A stretch of DNA of 64,000 nt. Origin: Nevskia sp964451925 (GTDB taxonomy: Bacteria; Pseudomonadota; Gammaproteobacteria; Nevskiales; Nevskiaceae). Below, piece after piece: positions 1-7,741 of the stretch. Location: positions 1 through 64,000 of the forward strand of contig CAYVKA010000007.1 of NCBI GenBank assembly GCA_964451925.1, read 5' to 3'. Each line of letters begins with the position of its first letter. The first letter of the stretch is position 1. The notes beneath the pieces are model-generated. The model searched no databases. It saw only the letters and a program-made list of their open reading frames with translations, and had not been told where the DNA came from. Position numbers and translations under genes: made by a program.

Positions 1-187
1 CCGGGGGGCGATTTTCTTACAAACAGGACTTCAACAATTTAATAGAACGGCTCGGGGGGACGGGGCCATTTTTGCGCATCGCTACGCCGGCCAGGACTTG
101 CATGGAATCACCATGCCGCGTCCTGTCCGACTAGGCGCTGCGCAACAATGACCTCCGTCGCAGCGACCCAATCAGTGTTAACAGGCC

Positions 188-499
188 CTAGCCGAACAGG
201 GAACTCAGCGCCGTCGCCAGCGGGGCGCGGAAAAACACCAGCATGCCGAGCATGGCCGCGACGATCGTGGCCTGCACCTGTAGCGTCGCCAGCTTTTCCT
301 GAAACAGCGCGCTGTTGCGGCCCGCTTCCGGTCTGTTGACCTCCTCTTCCGATACCGCCCCGGTGCCGCGCCGCACGTCCGAGCGCGTGAATGGAATGCG
401 GCGTTCCGCCGCGGGCCTGGGAGTGCGGCGCAGCGAGGCGCGGCGCGGCACCTGGAGCGGACGGCTTTCCGACGATTGCAGGCCTGCTGACTGCGTCAT
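188..499 (-). CDS. Small basic protein with C-terminal membrane segment, divergent from lexA-like gene
   Basis: A 103-residue protein I cannot assign to a family. Residues 1-60 are polar, rich in Arg, Pro and Ser and probably disordered. Residues about 61-76 look helical, and about 77-103 form one hydrophobic segment, suggesting a tail-anchored inner-membrane protein. The ATG has a GGAG ribosome site 9 bases upstream. It is transcribed away from a LexA homologue, and a perfect palindrome lies between the two starts, so the two are probably co-regulated. Small membrane proteins divergent from lexA act as SOS division inhibitors in other phyla (B. subtilis YneA). That role here is inference from position only; there is no visible sequence similarity. 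Confidence 0.6.
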   Translation of the reverse strand: MTQSAGLQSSESRPLQVPRRASLRRTPRPAAERRIPFTRSDVRRGTGAVSEEEVNRPEAGRNSALFQEKLATLQVQATIVAAMLGMLVFFRAPLATALSSLFG

Positions 500-530
500 C
501 TGCTGATTCTCCGACGTGGGTGATTGCTCG

Positions 531-552
531 ATACTACTTATATAAGTAGTAT
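531..552. promoter_or_regulatory. Perfect 22-bp palindrome, probable LexA-type operator
   Basis: The half-site ATACTACTTAT is followed directly by its exact reverse complement. It lies 6 bases before the lexA-like ATG at 559 and 31 bases before the divergent start at 499, a position suited to controlling both. It does not match the enterobacterial CTGT-N8-ACAG box. The centre contains TATAAG, usable as a -10 element, which would give a nearly leaderless lexA-like mRNA; no Shine-Dalgarno precedes ATG 559. Confidence 0.7.
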
Positions 553-558
553 TTGTCC

Positions 559-1203
559 ATGTCGTTAACCGCCCGCCAGCAGCAGATCGTCGATTTCCTG
601 CGCCAGTACCTGGCGAGCGAGGGCATGCCGCCGACCCAGGCGGAAATCGCCACGCGTTTCGGCTTTACGCAGAAGGCGGCCGGCGACCACCTGAAGTTGA
701 TCGCGGCCAAGGGGGCGATCGAGCTGCGCCGCGACATTCCGCGCGGCATCCGCCTGCGCGAAGGCGATCGGCAGCCGGTCCCCGCCGGTGGCGCCTGCCT
801 GCCGTTGCTGGAGCGCCTCACGCCGGGGCTGCCGCGGCTCGCCGGGCAGTTCGATCAGCTGCTGCCGATCGCGCCCTCCATGTTCAGGCCTGCGGCCGAC
901 TATCTGCGGCGCATGGCCGGCAACTCCCTGGTGGACATCGGCATCCAGGATGGCGACCTGATCGGCGTCAAGCAGACCCTGCGGGCCGAGCACAACCAGG
1001 TGATCGTCGCCAAGCTGTTTTCGCGCGGCGGCGTCGAGCTGACGGTGCGGCGCCTGCGGCGCAGCGGCGATGCCCTGTTCCTGTTGCCCGGCGGCGCCGG
1101 GCTGGAGCCGCTGGCGGTGGTGCAGGGCGAAGCCTTATCCGGCGCGCCTTCGGTGGAAATCGAAGGCTTGTACTGCGGCCACCTGCATCCGCATTCGGCC
1201 TAG
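559..1203 (+). CDS. lexA: LexA-family repressor lacking the self-cleavage residues
   Basis: A 214-residue LexA homologue. The N-terminal winged helix (residues 1-66) has LTARQQQIVDFL and MPPTQAEIA, and the C-terminal S24-like domain spans about 80-210. The catalytic serine is kept (S123 in GNSLVDIG). The Ala-Gly cleavage site is replaced by Pro89-Gly90 (ERLTPGLP), and the general-base Lys (VTVKRL in E. coli) is Arg164 (LTVRRL). It should therefore bind DNA but not undergo RecA-stimulated autoproteolysis. ATG 559 is chosen over an in-frame TTG at 553 because the protein then begins like LexA (MSLTARQQ). A second, ordinary LexA elsewhere in the genome is likely. Confidence 0.85.
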   Translation: MSLTARQQQIVDFLRQYLASEGMPPTQAEIATRFGFTQKAAGDHLKLIAAKGAIELRRDIPRGIRLREGDRQPVPAGGACLPLLERLTPGLPRLAGQFDQLLPIAPSMFRPAADYLRRMAGNSLVDIGIQDGDLIGVKQTLRAEHNQVIVAKLFSRGGVELTVRRLRRSGDALFLLPGGAGLEPLAVVQGEALSGAPSVEIEGLYCGHLHPHSA

Positions 1204-1334
1204 GGCCGCGGCGGAACGCGGGTTTGCCGGCGCGCGGATTGGCCGCGGGCTCGCCCGTTCATGTCAGGCGGGTCAGACCATTCCCGGTTACTTTGCGGCA
1301 CTATCGCGCCATTCGATTAGATCAGGGGGAGCTC

Positions 1335-3287
1335 GTGGGAACGATCAGGCAAGCGCCGTCGCGTACGGTGATTCGGCTGTGCGGCGGCATGGCAATGTTT
1401 TCGGCGGTGTTGCTGGCGGGCTGCGGCAGCGGCCAAGCGGTCGACGGCCAGCTGTCCGCCGCTTCGGCCTGGACCACGCTGGGCACGCGCAACAGCGGCA
1501 GCTCGCCGCAGGTTACCATCACCAGCAACGCCGGCGCCAAATGGGTCGATTACAACCCCGCGCTGCTGTACCCGAAGACGGTGACCACCAACAACCTGTT
1601 CATCACCATGAAGGACGGCGTCAAGCTCGCGGTCAGCGTGACGCTGCCGGCGGACGCCAGCGGCAAGGCTGTTCCCGGCAAATTTCCCACCATCCTGACG
1701 CAGACCGGTTACAACAAGGACGTCGGCGCCTTCGTGCCGGCGTTGGGCGGCGCCGACCAGTACCTGGTGCAGCACGGCTATGCCCACGTGGTGGTGGACA
1801 CCCGCGGCACCGGCCGCTCGGAAGGCGAGTGGACCGCTTTCGGCGACACCGAGCAGGCCGACTACTATCCGACGGTCGACTGGGTCGCCCAGCAAACCTT
1901 CTGCGACGGGCGCATCGGGCTGTACGGCGCCTCGCTGCTCGCCATCACCGCCATGCTCACGGCCGAGAAGCAGCACCCGGCGGTGAAAGCCGCATTCCCG
2001 ATCGTGCCGATGGGCGACGGCTACCGCGACATCGTGTTCAACGGCGGCGAGGTCAACATCGGCTTCATCCCCTTGTGGCTGACCCTGGTCACCGGGCTCA
2101 GCCTGGTGGACACCTCGTTCTACCAGGATCCGTCCGAGGCCTTGCAGGCCGAACTGGAGCATGTGCTCGGCGCGGTGACCAACTTTCAGGTGCCGGTGCT
2201 GCTCAAAGCGGTGAGCGGCGATCCCGGCACCGTCTACGACGGCGACTTCTGGGCGCAACGCTCGCCCATCGACAACACGCCCAAGGTGCAGGTACCGACC
2301 TTCATCGTCGGCGGCCTGCACGATATCTTCCAGCGCGGCGAGCCGAACCTGTACGAGCAGCTGAAGAATCACGTGCCGACCAAGCTGCTGCTCGGCCCCT
2401 GGACCCATGTGCAGGCAGCGCTGGGCATGGGCCTGCCGGCGGACGGTGTGCCGGTGCTGGATCACATCGCGCTGCAGTGGTTCGACCAGTACGAGAAGGG
2501 CATGAGCGTCGGCGCCGACCAGCTGCCCAACGTCACGCAGTACCTGTATGGCCAGGGCCATTTCGTCACCGCCCAGGACTGGCCGCATCCGCAGGCCAGT
2601 GCGCAGCAGTGGTATCTGCATGCCGACAAGAGCCTGTCCACCGCACAGCCCGCCGCCGGCGCCGCCGCCCTCAAGATGCCGCAGGAGCCGCTGGAGGGCA
2701 TCTGCTCGGAAAGCACCTCTCAGTGGACCGCCGGCCTGCTCGGCCTGCTGTCCTTGCCCTGCTTCACCAACGACAACCTGGCCGAAACGCTGGAAGCCAA
2801 GTACGACAGCGCGGTGATGGCGCAGGACTTCTACATCAACGGCCCGATCATGGCCGACCTGTGGATCTCCACCACCGCGCAGGACGCGGGTGTGGTGGTG
2901 CGCGTCGACGATGTCGGCCCCGACGGCAAGGCCTTTGCCCTGACCAATGGCATCCAGACCGCTTCGCTGCGTGCGCTCGATCCTTCGCGCTCGCGCTACC
3001 TCGACGGCCAGATGATCCAGCCCTGGCATCCCTACACCCAGGCCTCGGTGCAGAAAGTCGGCAGCGGTGACCTGGTGGAAGTGCAGGTGGAGGTGTTCCC
3101 CACCAGCGCCGTGATCCAGACCGGCCACAAGCTGCGCATCGCCGTCGGCGCCAGCGACTTCCCGCACGGTCTGCCGCCGCTGCCGGACCTGGTGCAGTCC
3201 ATCCTCGGCGTGCTCAGCGTCTACAGCGACGCGCAGCACCCGTCGAAGGTGGTGCTGCCGGTGGTGCCGCTGAGCGCGATCCAGTAG
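1335..3287 (+). CDS. CocE/NonD (S15-type) alpha/beta hydrolase, lipoprotein
   Basis: A 650-residue hydrolase of the CocE/NonD, X-Pro dipeptidyl-peptidase S15 group. The GTG at 1335 follows a GGGGGA ribosome site and yields a lipoprotein signal with lipobox LLAG-C30, so the protein is probably membrane anchored; the longer upstream reading lacks this logic. The alpha/beta domain shows VVVDTRGTGRSEGEW, the nucleophile elbow LYGASL (S200), GGLHDIF (D330) and GPWTH (H358) as the likely triad. Residues from about 420 are the beta jelly-roll domain of the family. The substrate (ester or amide) is unknown. It is monocistronic, with a terminator right behind it. Confidence 0.85.
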   Translation: MGTIRQAPSRTVIRLCGGMAMFSAVLLAGCGSGQAVDGQLSAASAWTTLGTRNSGSSPQVTITSNAGAKWVDYNPALLYPKTVTTNNLFITMKDGVKLAVSVTLPADASGKAVPGKFPTILTQTGYNKDVGAFVPALGGADQYLVQHGYAHVVVDTRGTGRSEGEWTAFGDTEQADYYPTVDWVAQQTFCDGRIGLYGASLLAITAMLTAEKQHPAVKAAFPIVPMGDGYRDIVFNGGEVNIGFIPLWLTLVTGLSLVDTSFYQDPSEALQAELEHVLGAVTNFQVPVLLKAVSGDPGTVYDGDFWAQRSPIDNTPKVQVPTFIVGGLHDIFQRGEPNLYEQLKNHVPTKLLLGPWTHVQAALGMGLPADGVPVLDHIALQWFDQYEKGMSVGADQLPNVTQYLYGQGHFVTAQDWPHPQASAQQWYLHADKSLSTAQPAAGAAALKMPQEPLEGICSESTSQWTAGLLGLLSLPCFTNDNLAETLEAKYDSAVMAQDFYINGPIMADLWISTTAQDAGVVVRVDDVGPDGKAFALTNGIQTASLRALDPSRSRYLDGQMIQPWHPYTQASVQKVGSGDLVEVQVEVFPTSAVIQTGHKLRIAVGASDFPHGLPPLPDLVQSILGVLSVYSDAQHPSKVVLPVVPLSAIQ

Positions 3288-3311
3288 CGGGGCAAGCCGG
3301 ACAAAAAAGAA

Positions 3312-3336
3312 GGGGGCCGCAAGGCCCCCTTTTTTT
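3312..3336. terminator. Rho-independent terminator between convergent genes
   Basis: GGGGGCC-GCAA-GGCCCCC hairpin followed by seven T, with A residues on the other side, so it can serve both the CocE-type hydrolase gene and the convergent yceI gene. Confidence 0.85.
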
Positions 3337-3368
3337 CAGCACGGTGCCGGGCAGGACGTCCGTCGGCG

Positions 3369-3971
3369 TTAGTGGCTGGGCCCCGGCTTGTCATCCAGCT
3401 TCGCTTCCACCTGGATCTGCAGCTTGACCTGGCCGCTGCCGGTCATCTGCACGCCATAGGCAATGCCGAAATCGCTGCGGTCGAACACCGCCGAGGCGTC
3501 GGCGCCGCAATACGGCACCTTCAGCATCGGATGCGTGATGCACTTGAAGGAGTTGATCTTCAGCGTGACCGGTTTGGTCACGCCGTGCAGCGTCAGCTGG
3601 CCGTCCACTTCCACCGGCGTGTCGCCGTCGAACTTGATGCTGTCCGAGTGATAGACCGCGGTGGGGTACTTCTCCACGTCGAAGAAGTCGGCGCTCTTGG
3701 CGTGCTTGTTCATCTTCTCGTGGCCGAAATCGATCGAACTGGTGTCGATGGTGATGTCGACCGTGCCGGTGTGCGCCTTGCGGTCCAGCGTGACGGTGCC
3801 GGACTGCGTGCGGTCGAACTTGCCGCGCCAGAACGAAATGGCCTGGATGTGCGGCGCCTCGAAACTGGCGTAGGTGTGGTCGGTGTCAACGGTGTAGTGC
3901 TCGACCTCGGCAAAAGCGGGGACGCTCAGCCCCAGCAGCAGGGCCGCTGCGGCGACGCGGTTGAGTTTCAT
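3369..3971 (-). CDS. yceI: YceI family periplasmic lipid-binding protein (second copy)
   Basis: A 200-residue YceI-like lipocalin-fold protein with a clear signal peptide ending at PAFA. It shows the family's opening (YTVDTDHTYASFEAPH) and the conserved DF(F)DVEKYPTA and LTLHGVTKPVTL motifs. YceI proteins bind polyisoprenoids or fatty acyl amides in the periplasm. It is the last gene of a minus-strand run Rrf2 - cytochrome b561 - YceI - YceI, 31 bases after the other YceI gene, which is clearly diverged from it. The role is inferred from family; the ligand is unknown. Confidence 0.9.
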   Translation of the reverse strand: MKLNRVAAAALLLGLSVPAFAEVEHYTVDTDHTYASFEAPHIQAISFWRGKFDRTQSGTVTLDRKAHTGTVDITIDTSSIDFGHEKMNKHAKSADFFDVEKYPTAVYHSDSIKFDGDTPVEVDGQLTLHGVTKPVTLKINSFKCITHPMLKVPYCGADASAVFDRSDFGIAYGVQMTGSGQVKLQIQVEAKLDDKPGPSH

Positions 3972-4002
3972 CGGAAAAGCCTCCTTTTGAATGACTTGTG
4001 AA

Positions 4003-4563
4003 CTACTTCCTGGGGGAAACCACGATATGGAACTTGACGGTGACCGGATCGGCGACAGTGTCCTTCCACTCCGCGTCGCCGATATTGAAAGAGGCGCGCG
4101 AGATGGTGACGGCGCCGTCGAACACCGTCGCTTCGCCTTCGCTCTTGAAGGTGACCGGCACGGTCAGGGCCTGCGTCTTGCCTTTCAGGTTGAGCGTGCC
4201 GCTGGCCTCGTACTTGGAGCCGCCGAGCGGCTTGATGCCGCTGGCGTCGAAGGTGGCCTTGGGATAGTGCGCGCTGTCGAACCAGGCGGGCTTGCGCACC
4301 TCGTTGTTGTAGTCCTCGTCGCCGAGATCGAAGCTGGCGGTGTCGATCTCGATATGCGCCTTGGCCTGCGCCGGCTTGGCCGGGTCGAAGTCGACGCTGC
4401 CGCGGAACTGCTTGAACGGCGCGTCCACCGCCACTTTCATCTGGGTGAAATTGGCGCTGACGCTGCTCTTGGCCGCGTTGACCGGCGCATCGGCGGCAAA
4501 GGCGCTGAGGGCCAGCGGCAGGATGGCGAATGCAGCCGCGCGCGGCGCGGATTTGTTGGGCAT
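4003..4563 (-). CDS. yceI: YceI family periplasmic protein (first copy)
   Basis: A 186-residue YceI protein with a signal peptide (MPNKSAPRAA then a hydrophobic core ending LSAFA-ADA). The mature part has KSSVSANFTQMKVAVDAPF, AWFDSAHYPKATF and GTLNLKGKTQALTVPV. The ATG at 4563 is 11 bases after the cytochrome b561 stop, so the two are co-transcribed, as in the E. coli yceJ-yceI pair. A longer reading of the frame upstream is only the antisense/other-frame image of the b561 gene. It probably carries a hydrophobic ligand linked to the membrane cytochrome's function. Confidence 0.9.
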   Translation of the reverse strand: MPNKSAPRAAAFAILPLALSAFAADAPVNAAKSSVSANFTQMKVAVDAPFKQFRGSVDFDPAKPAQAKAHIEIDTASFDLGDEDYNNEVRKPAWFDSAHYPKATFDASGIKPLGGSKYEASGTLNLKGKTQALTVPVTFKSEGEATVFDGAVTISRASFNIGDAEWKDTVADPVTVKFHIVVSPRK

Positions 4564-4574
4564 GGGAATTCCTT

Positions 4575-5135
4575 CTAGTGGGGGCGCCAGCGCAGCATGC
4601 GCCGCAACGTGTCGTCGCGATCGAGAAAATGGTGTTTCAGCGCCGCCGCCACGTGCAGCAGCAGCACGTAGAACATCAGCCAGGCAAAGCTGGCGTGGAT
4701 GTCCCCCAGGCAGTCGGCCAGCAGCTTGTTCTTGGCCACCAGGTTGGGCAGTGGCAGCAGCCCCAGGTACACCACCTGATAACCGGACGCCGAACTGAAC
4801 AGCCAGCCGCTGCAGGGGATGGCGAACATCAGCGTGTACATCAGCGCGTGGGTGAACCTGGCGCCGATCTGCTGCCAGGCCGGCATCGGCGGCAGCGCCG
4901 GCGGGCGGTGTGTCAGGCGCCAGATGCCGCGCAGCGCCACCAGCGCCAGCACGGTGATGCCGAGCCACTTGTGGTACGCCACCAGCTTGAGCTTTTGCGG
5001 GCTGAACGGCAGGTCGGACACCACCAGGCCAAAGCTGAAGGCGCAGATGATCAGGCCGGCCACCACCCAGTGCAGGGCCAGGGCGGTGCGGGTGTAGTGG
5101 CTGGGCACCATTTGCGGTTCGTTGTGCGGGCTCAT
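4575..5135 (-). CDS. Cytochrome b561 family membrane protein
   Basis: A 186-residue, four-helix di-haem cytochrome b561 (YceJ/CybB type) of the inner membrane. Candidate haem ligands lie in the helices: TALALHWVV, LVAYHKWLG, GDIHASFAW and LLLHVAAALKHH. It passes electrons between quinone and an unknown partner. It is the second gene in the Rrf2-b561-YceI-YceI run. The start at 5135 (MSPHNEPQ) is chosen for length; an internal ATG at 5111 (MVPSHYTR) is also possible, and neither has a clear ribosome site. Confidence 0.85.
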   Translation of the reverse strand: MSPHNEPQMVPSHYTRTALALHWVVAGLIICAFSFGLVVSDLPFSPQKLKLVAYHKWLGITVLALVALRGIWRLTHRPPALPPMPAWQQIGARFTHALMYTLMFAIPCSGWLFSSASGYQVVYLGLLPLPNLVAKNKLLADCLGDIHASFAWLMFYVLLLHVAAALKHHFLDRDDTLRRMLRWRPH

Positions 5136-5170
5136 CCCTGAGTGTCGGTCCGGTCGGTTGCGGTTGGATT

Positions 5171-5617
5171 TCAGGCCGGGTGTGCCGCGGCCGCCTGCGG
5201 CACCCGCGCCGCCGCCTCGGTCAGCAGGTTGCGGATGGAGACGCGGTCCAGCGCCTGGCGCAACGCCTGCTCCGGCCTGGACAGCATGCACTCCAGCGTG
5301 GACTGGATGCCGGCGCTCATCGGGCAGTCCGGGTTGGGGCTGATGCGGCCGACCGCGAACAGGTCGTCGGCGGCGCGGATCGCGTCGTACACCTGCAGCA
5401 GGCTGATCGCTTCCGGCGGGCGCGCCAGCCGGGCGCCGCCGCCGGGTCCGAGCTGGGTTTCCACCAGCCCGGCGGCGCGCAGCATCGACAGCATGCGGCG
5501 CACCAGGGCCGGGTGGGTGTTGATGCTCGCCGCCAGTTCGTCGGAAGTCACCATGCGCTCCTGTGCCAGACTCATGAAAGTCAGGGCGTAAGTGGCGACG
5601 GCGAAGCGCGTATTCAT
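5171..5617 (-). CDS. Rrf2 family transcriptional regulator
   Basis: A 148-residue winged-helix regulator of the Rrf2/BadM family. The DNA-binding part (residues 1-75) includes the typical TSDELAASINTHPALVRRMLSML and GPGGGARLAR. The C-terminal half has only two cysteines (NPDC and LEC), not the three-Cys cluster of IscR/NsrR, so Fe-S binding is doubtful; it resembles the YwnA-like branch. It heads the run with cytochrome b561 and two yceI genes and probably controls them, perhaps through the AT-rich inverted repeat just upstream. Confidence 0.85.
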   Translation of the reverse strand: MNTRFAVATYALTFMSLAQERMVTSDELAASINTHPALVRRMLSMLRAAGLVETQLGPGGGARLARPPEAISLLQVYDAIRAADDLFAVGRISPNPDCPMSAGIQSTLECMLSRPEQALRQALDRVSIRNLLTEAAARVPQAAAAHPA

Positions 5618-5628
5618 GCGTGACCATT

Positions 5629-5639
5629 TTAGTAACTAA
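5629..5639. promoter_or_regulatory. Short inverted repeat upstream of Rrf2 gene
   Basis: TTAGTAACTAA (arms TTAGT/ACTAA around one base) lies 11 bases before the Rrf2 start, in an AT-rich patch of an otherwise GC-rich region. It is a candidate autoregulatory site. Confidence 0.35.
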
Positions 5640-5720
5640 TTATCGGGAGTCAAGCCGCCCCGCATGGCCGGTTTATTGCTGAATATCGGCTGAAACGTGA
5701 TGCAGGATGTGTTTTTCGGC

Positions 5721-5750
5721 TTGGCTGCCCTGCCGGCCTGCCGATAAAAT
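5721..5750 (+). promoter_or_regulatory. Probable sigma-70 promoter of the aldolase gene
   Basis: TTGGCT (5721-5726), an 18-base spacer and TAAAAT (5745-5750). Transcription would start near 5757, leaving a leader of about 40 bases before the GTG at 5798. Confidence 0.5.
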
Positions 5751-5797
5751 AAGAAACTCCCGCTGGTTGATCCAAATTCCCCGTTAGAGGCTTACCT

Positions 5798-6814
5798 GTG
5801 AACGAAAAGATGCTCCGCGAAACCGCTCTGGCGATGGTCGCCCCCGGCAAGGGCCTGCTGGCCGCCGATGAGTCCACCGCCACCATCGCCAAGCGCTTCG
5901 ACAAGATCGGTGTCGAGAACGTCGAGCCGAATCGTCAGGCCTACCGCGATATGCTGTTCACCACGCCCGGCTTCGAGCAGTACACCAGTGGCGTGATCCT
6001 GTTCGAGGAAACCCTGTTCCAGAAGAGCCTGGCCGGCCAGCCCTTCCCCGAACTGCTCGCCAGCAAGGGCGTGATCCCGGGCATCAAGGTCGACAAGGGC
6101 GCCAAGGCGCTTGCCGCCGGCGGCGCCGAGGAAACCGTCACCGAGGGCCTCGACGGCCTGCGCGAGCGGCTGGAGAAGTACTACGCCGCCGGCGCCCGCT
6201 TCGCCAAGTGGCGCGCGGTCATCACCATCGGCGACGGCGTCCCCACCTACAACGCCATCCACACCAACGCCCACGCCCTGGCACGCTATGCCGCCCTGTG
6301 CCAGGAGGCCAACATCGTCCCGATCGTCGAGCCGGAAGTGCTGATGGACGCCGACAACACCGTCGAAACCTGCGAGAAGGTGACCGACTGGGTGCTGTCC
6401 GAGGTGTTCCAGGAGTTGTACTACCAGAAGGTGCTGCTGGAAGGCATCGTGCTGAAGCCGAACATGGTGGTGTCCGGCATGAAATGCCCGACCCAGGCCG
6501 GCGTGCAGGAAGTGGCCGAGCGCACCCTCAAGGTGCTGAAGCGCCGCGTGCCGGGTGCCGTGCCGGGTATCGCCTTCCTCTCCGGCGGCCAGTCGGACGA
6601 GCTGGCCACCGCCCACCTCGACGCCATGAACAAGATCGGCGGCCTGCCCTGGAAGCTGACCTTCTCCTACGGCCGCGCGCTGCAGGCCGCGGCCCTGAAG
6701 GCCTGGAGCGGCAAGAACGTGGAAGCCGGCAAGCTGGCCCACCTGCACCGCGCCAAGATGAACGGCCTGGCCGCCCTGGGCCAGTGGGACAAGAGCCTGG
6801 AAAAGGCTGCCTGA
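5798..6814 (+). CDS. Fructose-bisphosphate aldolase, class I (eukaryote-like)
   Basis: A 338-residue class I (Schiff-base) fructose-1,6-bisphosphate aldolase of glycolysis and gluconeogenesis. It has the family opening GKGLLAADESTATIAKRF, WRAVITIG, PIVEPEVLMD, the Schiff-base Lys220 in EGIVLKPNMV, and SGGQSDELAT. Starting at GTG 5798 gives MNEKMLRETA, with an AGAGG ribosome site 7 bases upstream. It is of the animal/plant type, not the DhnA or metal-dependent class II type more usual in proteobacteria. It stands alone between its own promoter and a strong terminator. Confidence 0.93.
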   Translation: MNEKMLRETALAMVAPGKGLLAADESTATIAKRFDKIGVENVEPNRQAYRDMLFTTPGFEQYTSGVILFEETLFQKSLAGQPFPELLASKGVIPGIKVDKGAKALAAGGAEETVTEGLDGLRERLEKYYAAGARFAKWRAVITIGDGVPTYNAIHTNAHALARYAALCQEANIVPIVEPEVLMDADNTVETCEKVTDWVLSEVFQELYYQKVLLEGIVLKPNMVVSGMKCPTQAGVQEVAERTLKVLKRRVPGAVPGIAFLSGGQSDELATAHLDAMNKIGGLPWKLTFSYGRALQAAALKAWSGKNVEAGKLAHLHRAKMNGLAALGQWDKSLEKAA

Positions 6815-6865
6815 TCCCTTTGTAGGTCGGCTCAAGCCGAAGGCGGAGCCGACAGCCGCACACCA

Positions 6866-6898
6866 GCCCGCTCGCGGAACTCCGCGAGCGGGCTTTTT
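6866..6898 (+). terminator. Rho-independent terminator after aldolase
   Basis: GCCCGCTCGCGGA pairs with TCCGCGAGCGGGC around a two-base AC loop, followed by six T. Confidence 0.85.
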
Positions 6899-6931
6899 TA
6901 ATAGCGGCACACCGGTCACCTGGAGCACTTC

Positions 6932-7720
6932 ATGACGCAACTTGCGGGCAACGTGGTCTGGATCACCGGCGCTTCTTCCGGCATCGGCGAGGCGCTTGCC
7001 GTACTGGCGTCGCGGCGCGGCGCCCGGCTGGTACTGAGCGCGCGGCGCGTAGCGGAGCTGGAGCGGGTGCGCGGCCGCTGTGCCGATCCCGCGCAGGTGG
7101 CGCTGCTGCCGGTGGATCTGGAAAGCTTCGACGCCGTCGCCGTGACGCAGCAGGCCGAATCCTTCTTCGGCAGGGTCGACGTGCTGGTCAACAACGCCGG
7201 CATCTCGCAGCGCAGCTATTTCAAGGACACCGAGCTGCCGGTCTACCGCCGCATCATGGAGCTGGATTTTTTTGCTCCGGTGGCCTTGAGCAAGGCCTTG
7301 CTGCCGGGAATGCGCGAACGCGGTGCAGGCCATATCGTCATGATCGGCAGCGTGGTCAGCAGGCTCGGTGTGCCGCTGCGCAGCGGCTATTCCGCCGCCA
7401 AGCATGCACTGGCCGGATTCACCGAGGCGGCTCGCGCCGAGTTGTGGCGCGACGGCCTGCGTTTCAGCCTGATCTGCCCCGGGTTCATCCGCACCGAGGT
7501 GTCGAAGAACGCGCTCGGCGGCGGTGGCGAAAAACACGGTGTGATGGATGCGGCCATCGACAAGGGCATGCCGCCGGAGCAGTGCGCCGAGCGCATCTGG
7601 CGCGCGGTCGAGAACAATCGCGAGGAGCTGCTGATCGGCCGCGAGGGGCTGGCGGTGCAGCTCAAGCGCTTCGCTCCCGCCCTGGTGTCCTATGCCTTGA
7701 AGCGGGCCCGGTCGAGCTGA
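6932..7720 (+). CDS. Short-chain dehydrogenase/reductase (DHRS7-like)
   Basis: A 262-residue classical SDR. The NAD(P) glycine motif TGASSGIG is at residues 13-20, NNAG marks strand 4, the catalytic Ser is in MIGSVVS and Tyr-Lys in YSAAK, and PGFIRTEVS follows. The Arg after the second strand (SARR) suggests NADP(H). The overall pattern is like the DHRS7B/DltE-like branch that acts on lipophilic alcohols or ketones. The substrate is not predictable. It has its own ribosome site and no obvious operon partner; the next gene is convergent. Confidence 0.85.
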   Translation: MTQLAGNVVWITGASSGIGEALAVLASRRGARLVLSARRVAELERVRGRCADPAQVALLPVDLESFDAVAVTQQAESFFGRVDVLVNNAGISQRSYFKDTELPVYRRIMELDFFAPVALSKALLPGMRERGAGHIVMIGSVVSRLGVPLRSGYSAAKHALAGFTEAARAELWRDGLRFSLICPGFIRTEVSKNALGGGGEKHGVMDAAIDKGMPPEQCAERIWRAVENNREELLIGREGLAVQLKRFAPALVSYALKRARSS

Positions 7721-7741
7721 GCCGCCAGCGGCGTGGAGTCG

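Noticed and set aside
1..187. Window edge before the first gene
   Set aside because: No reading frame, hairpin or family signal that I could support.
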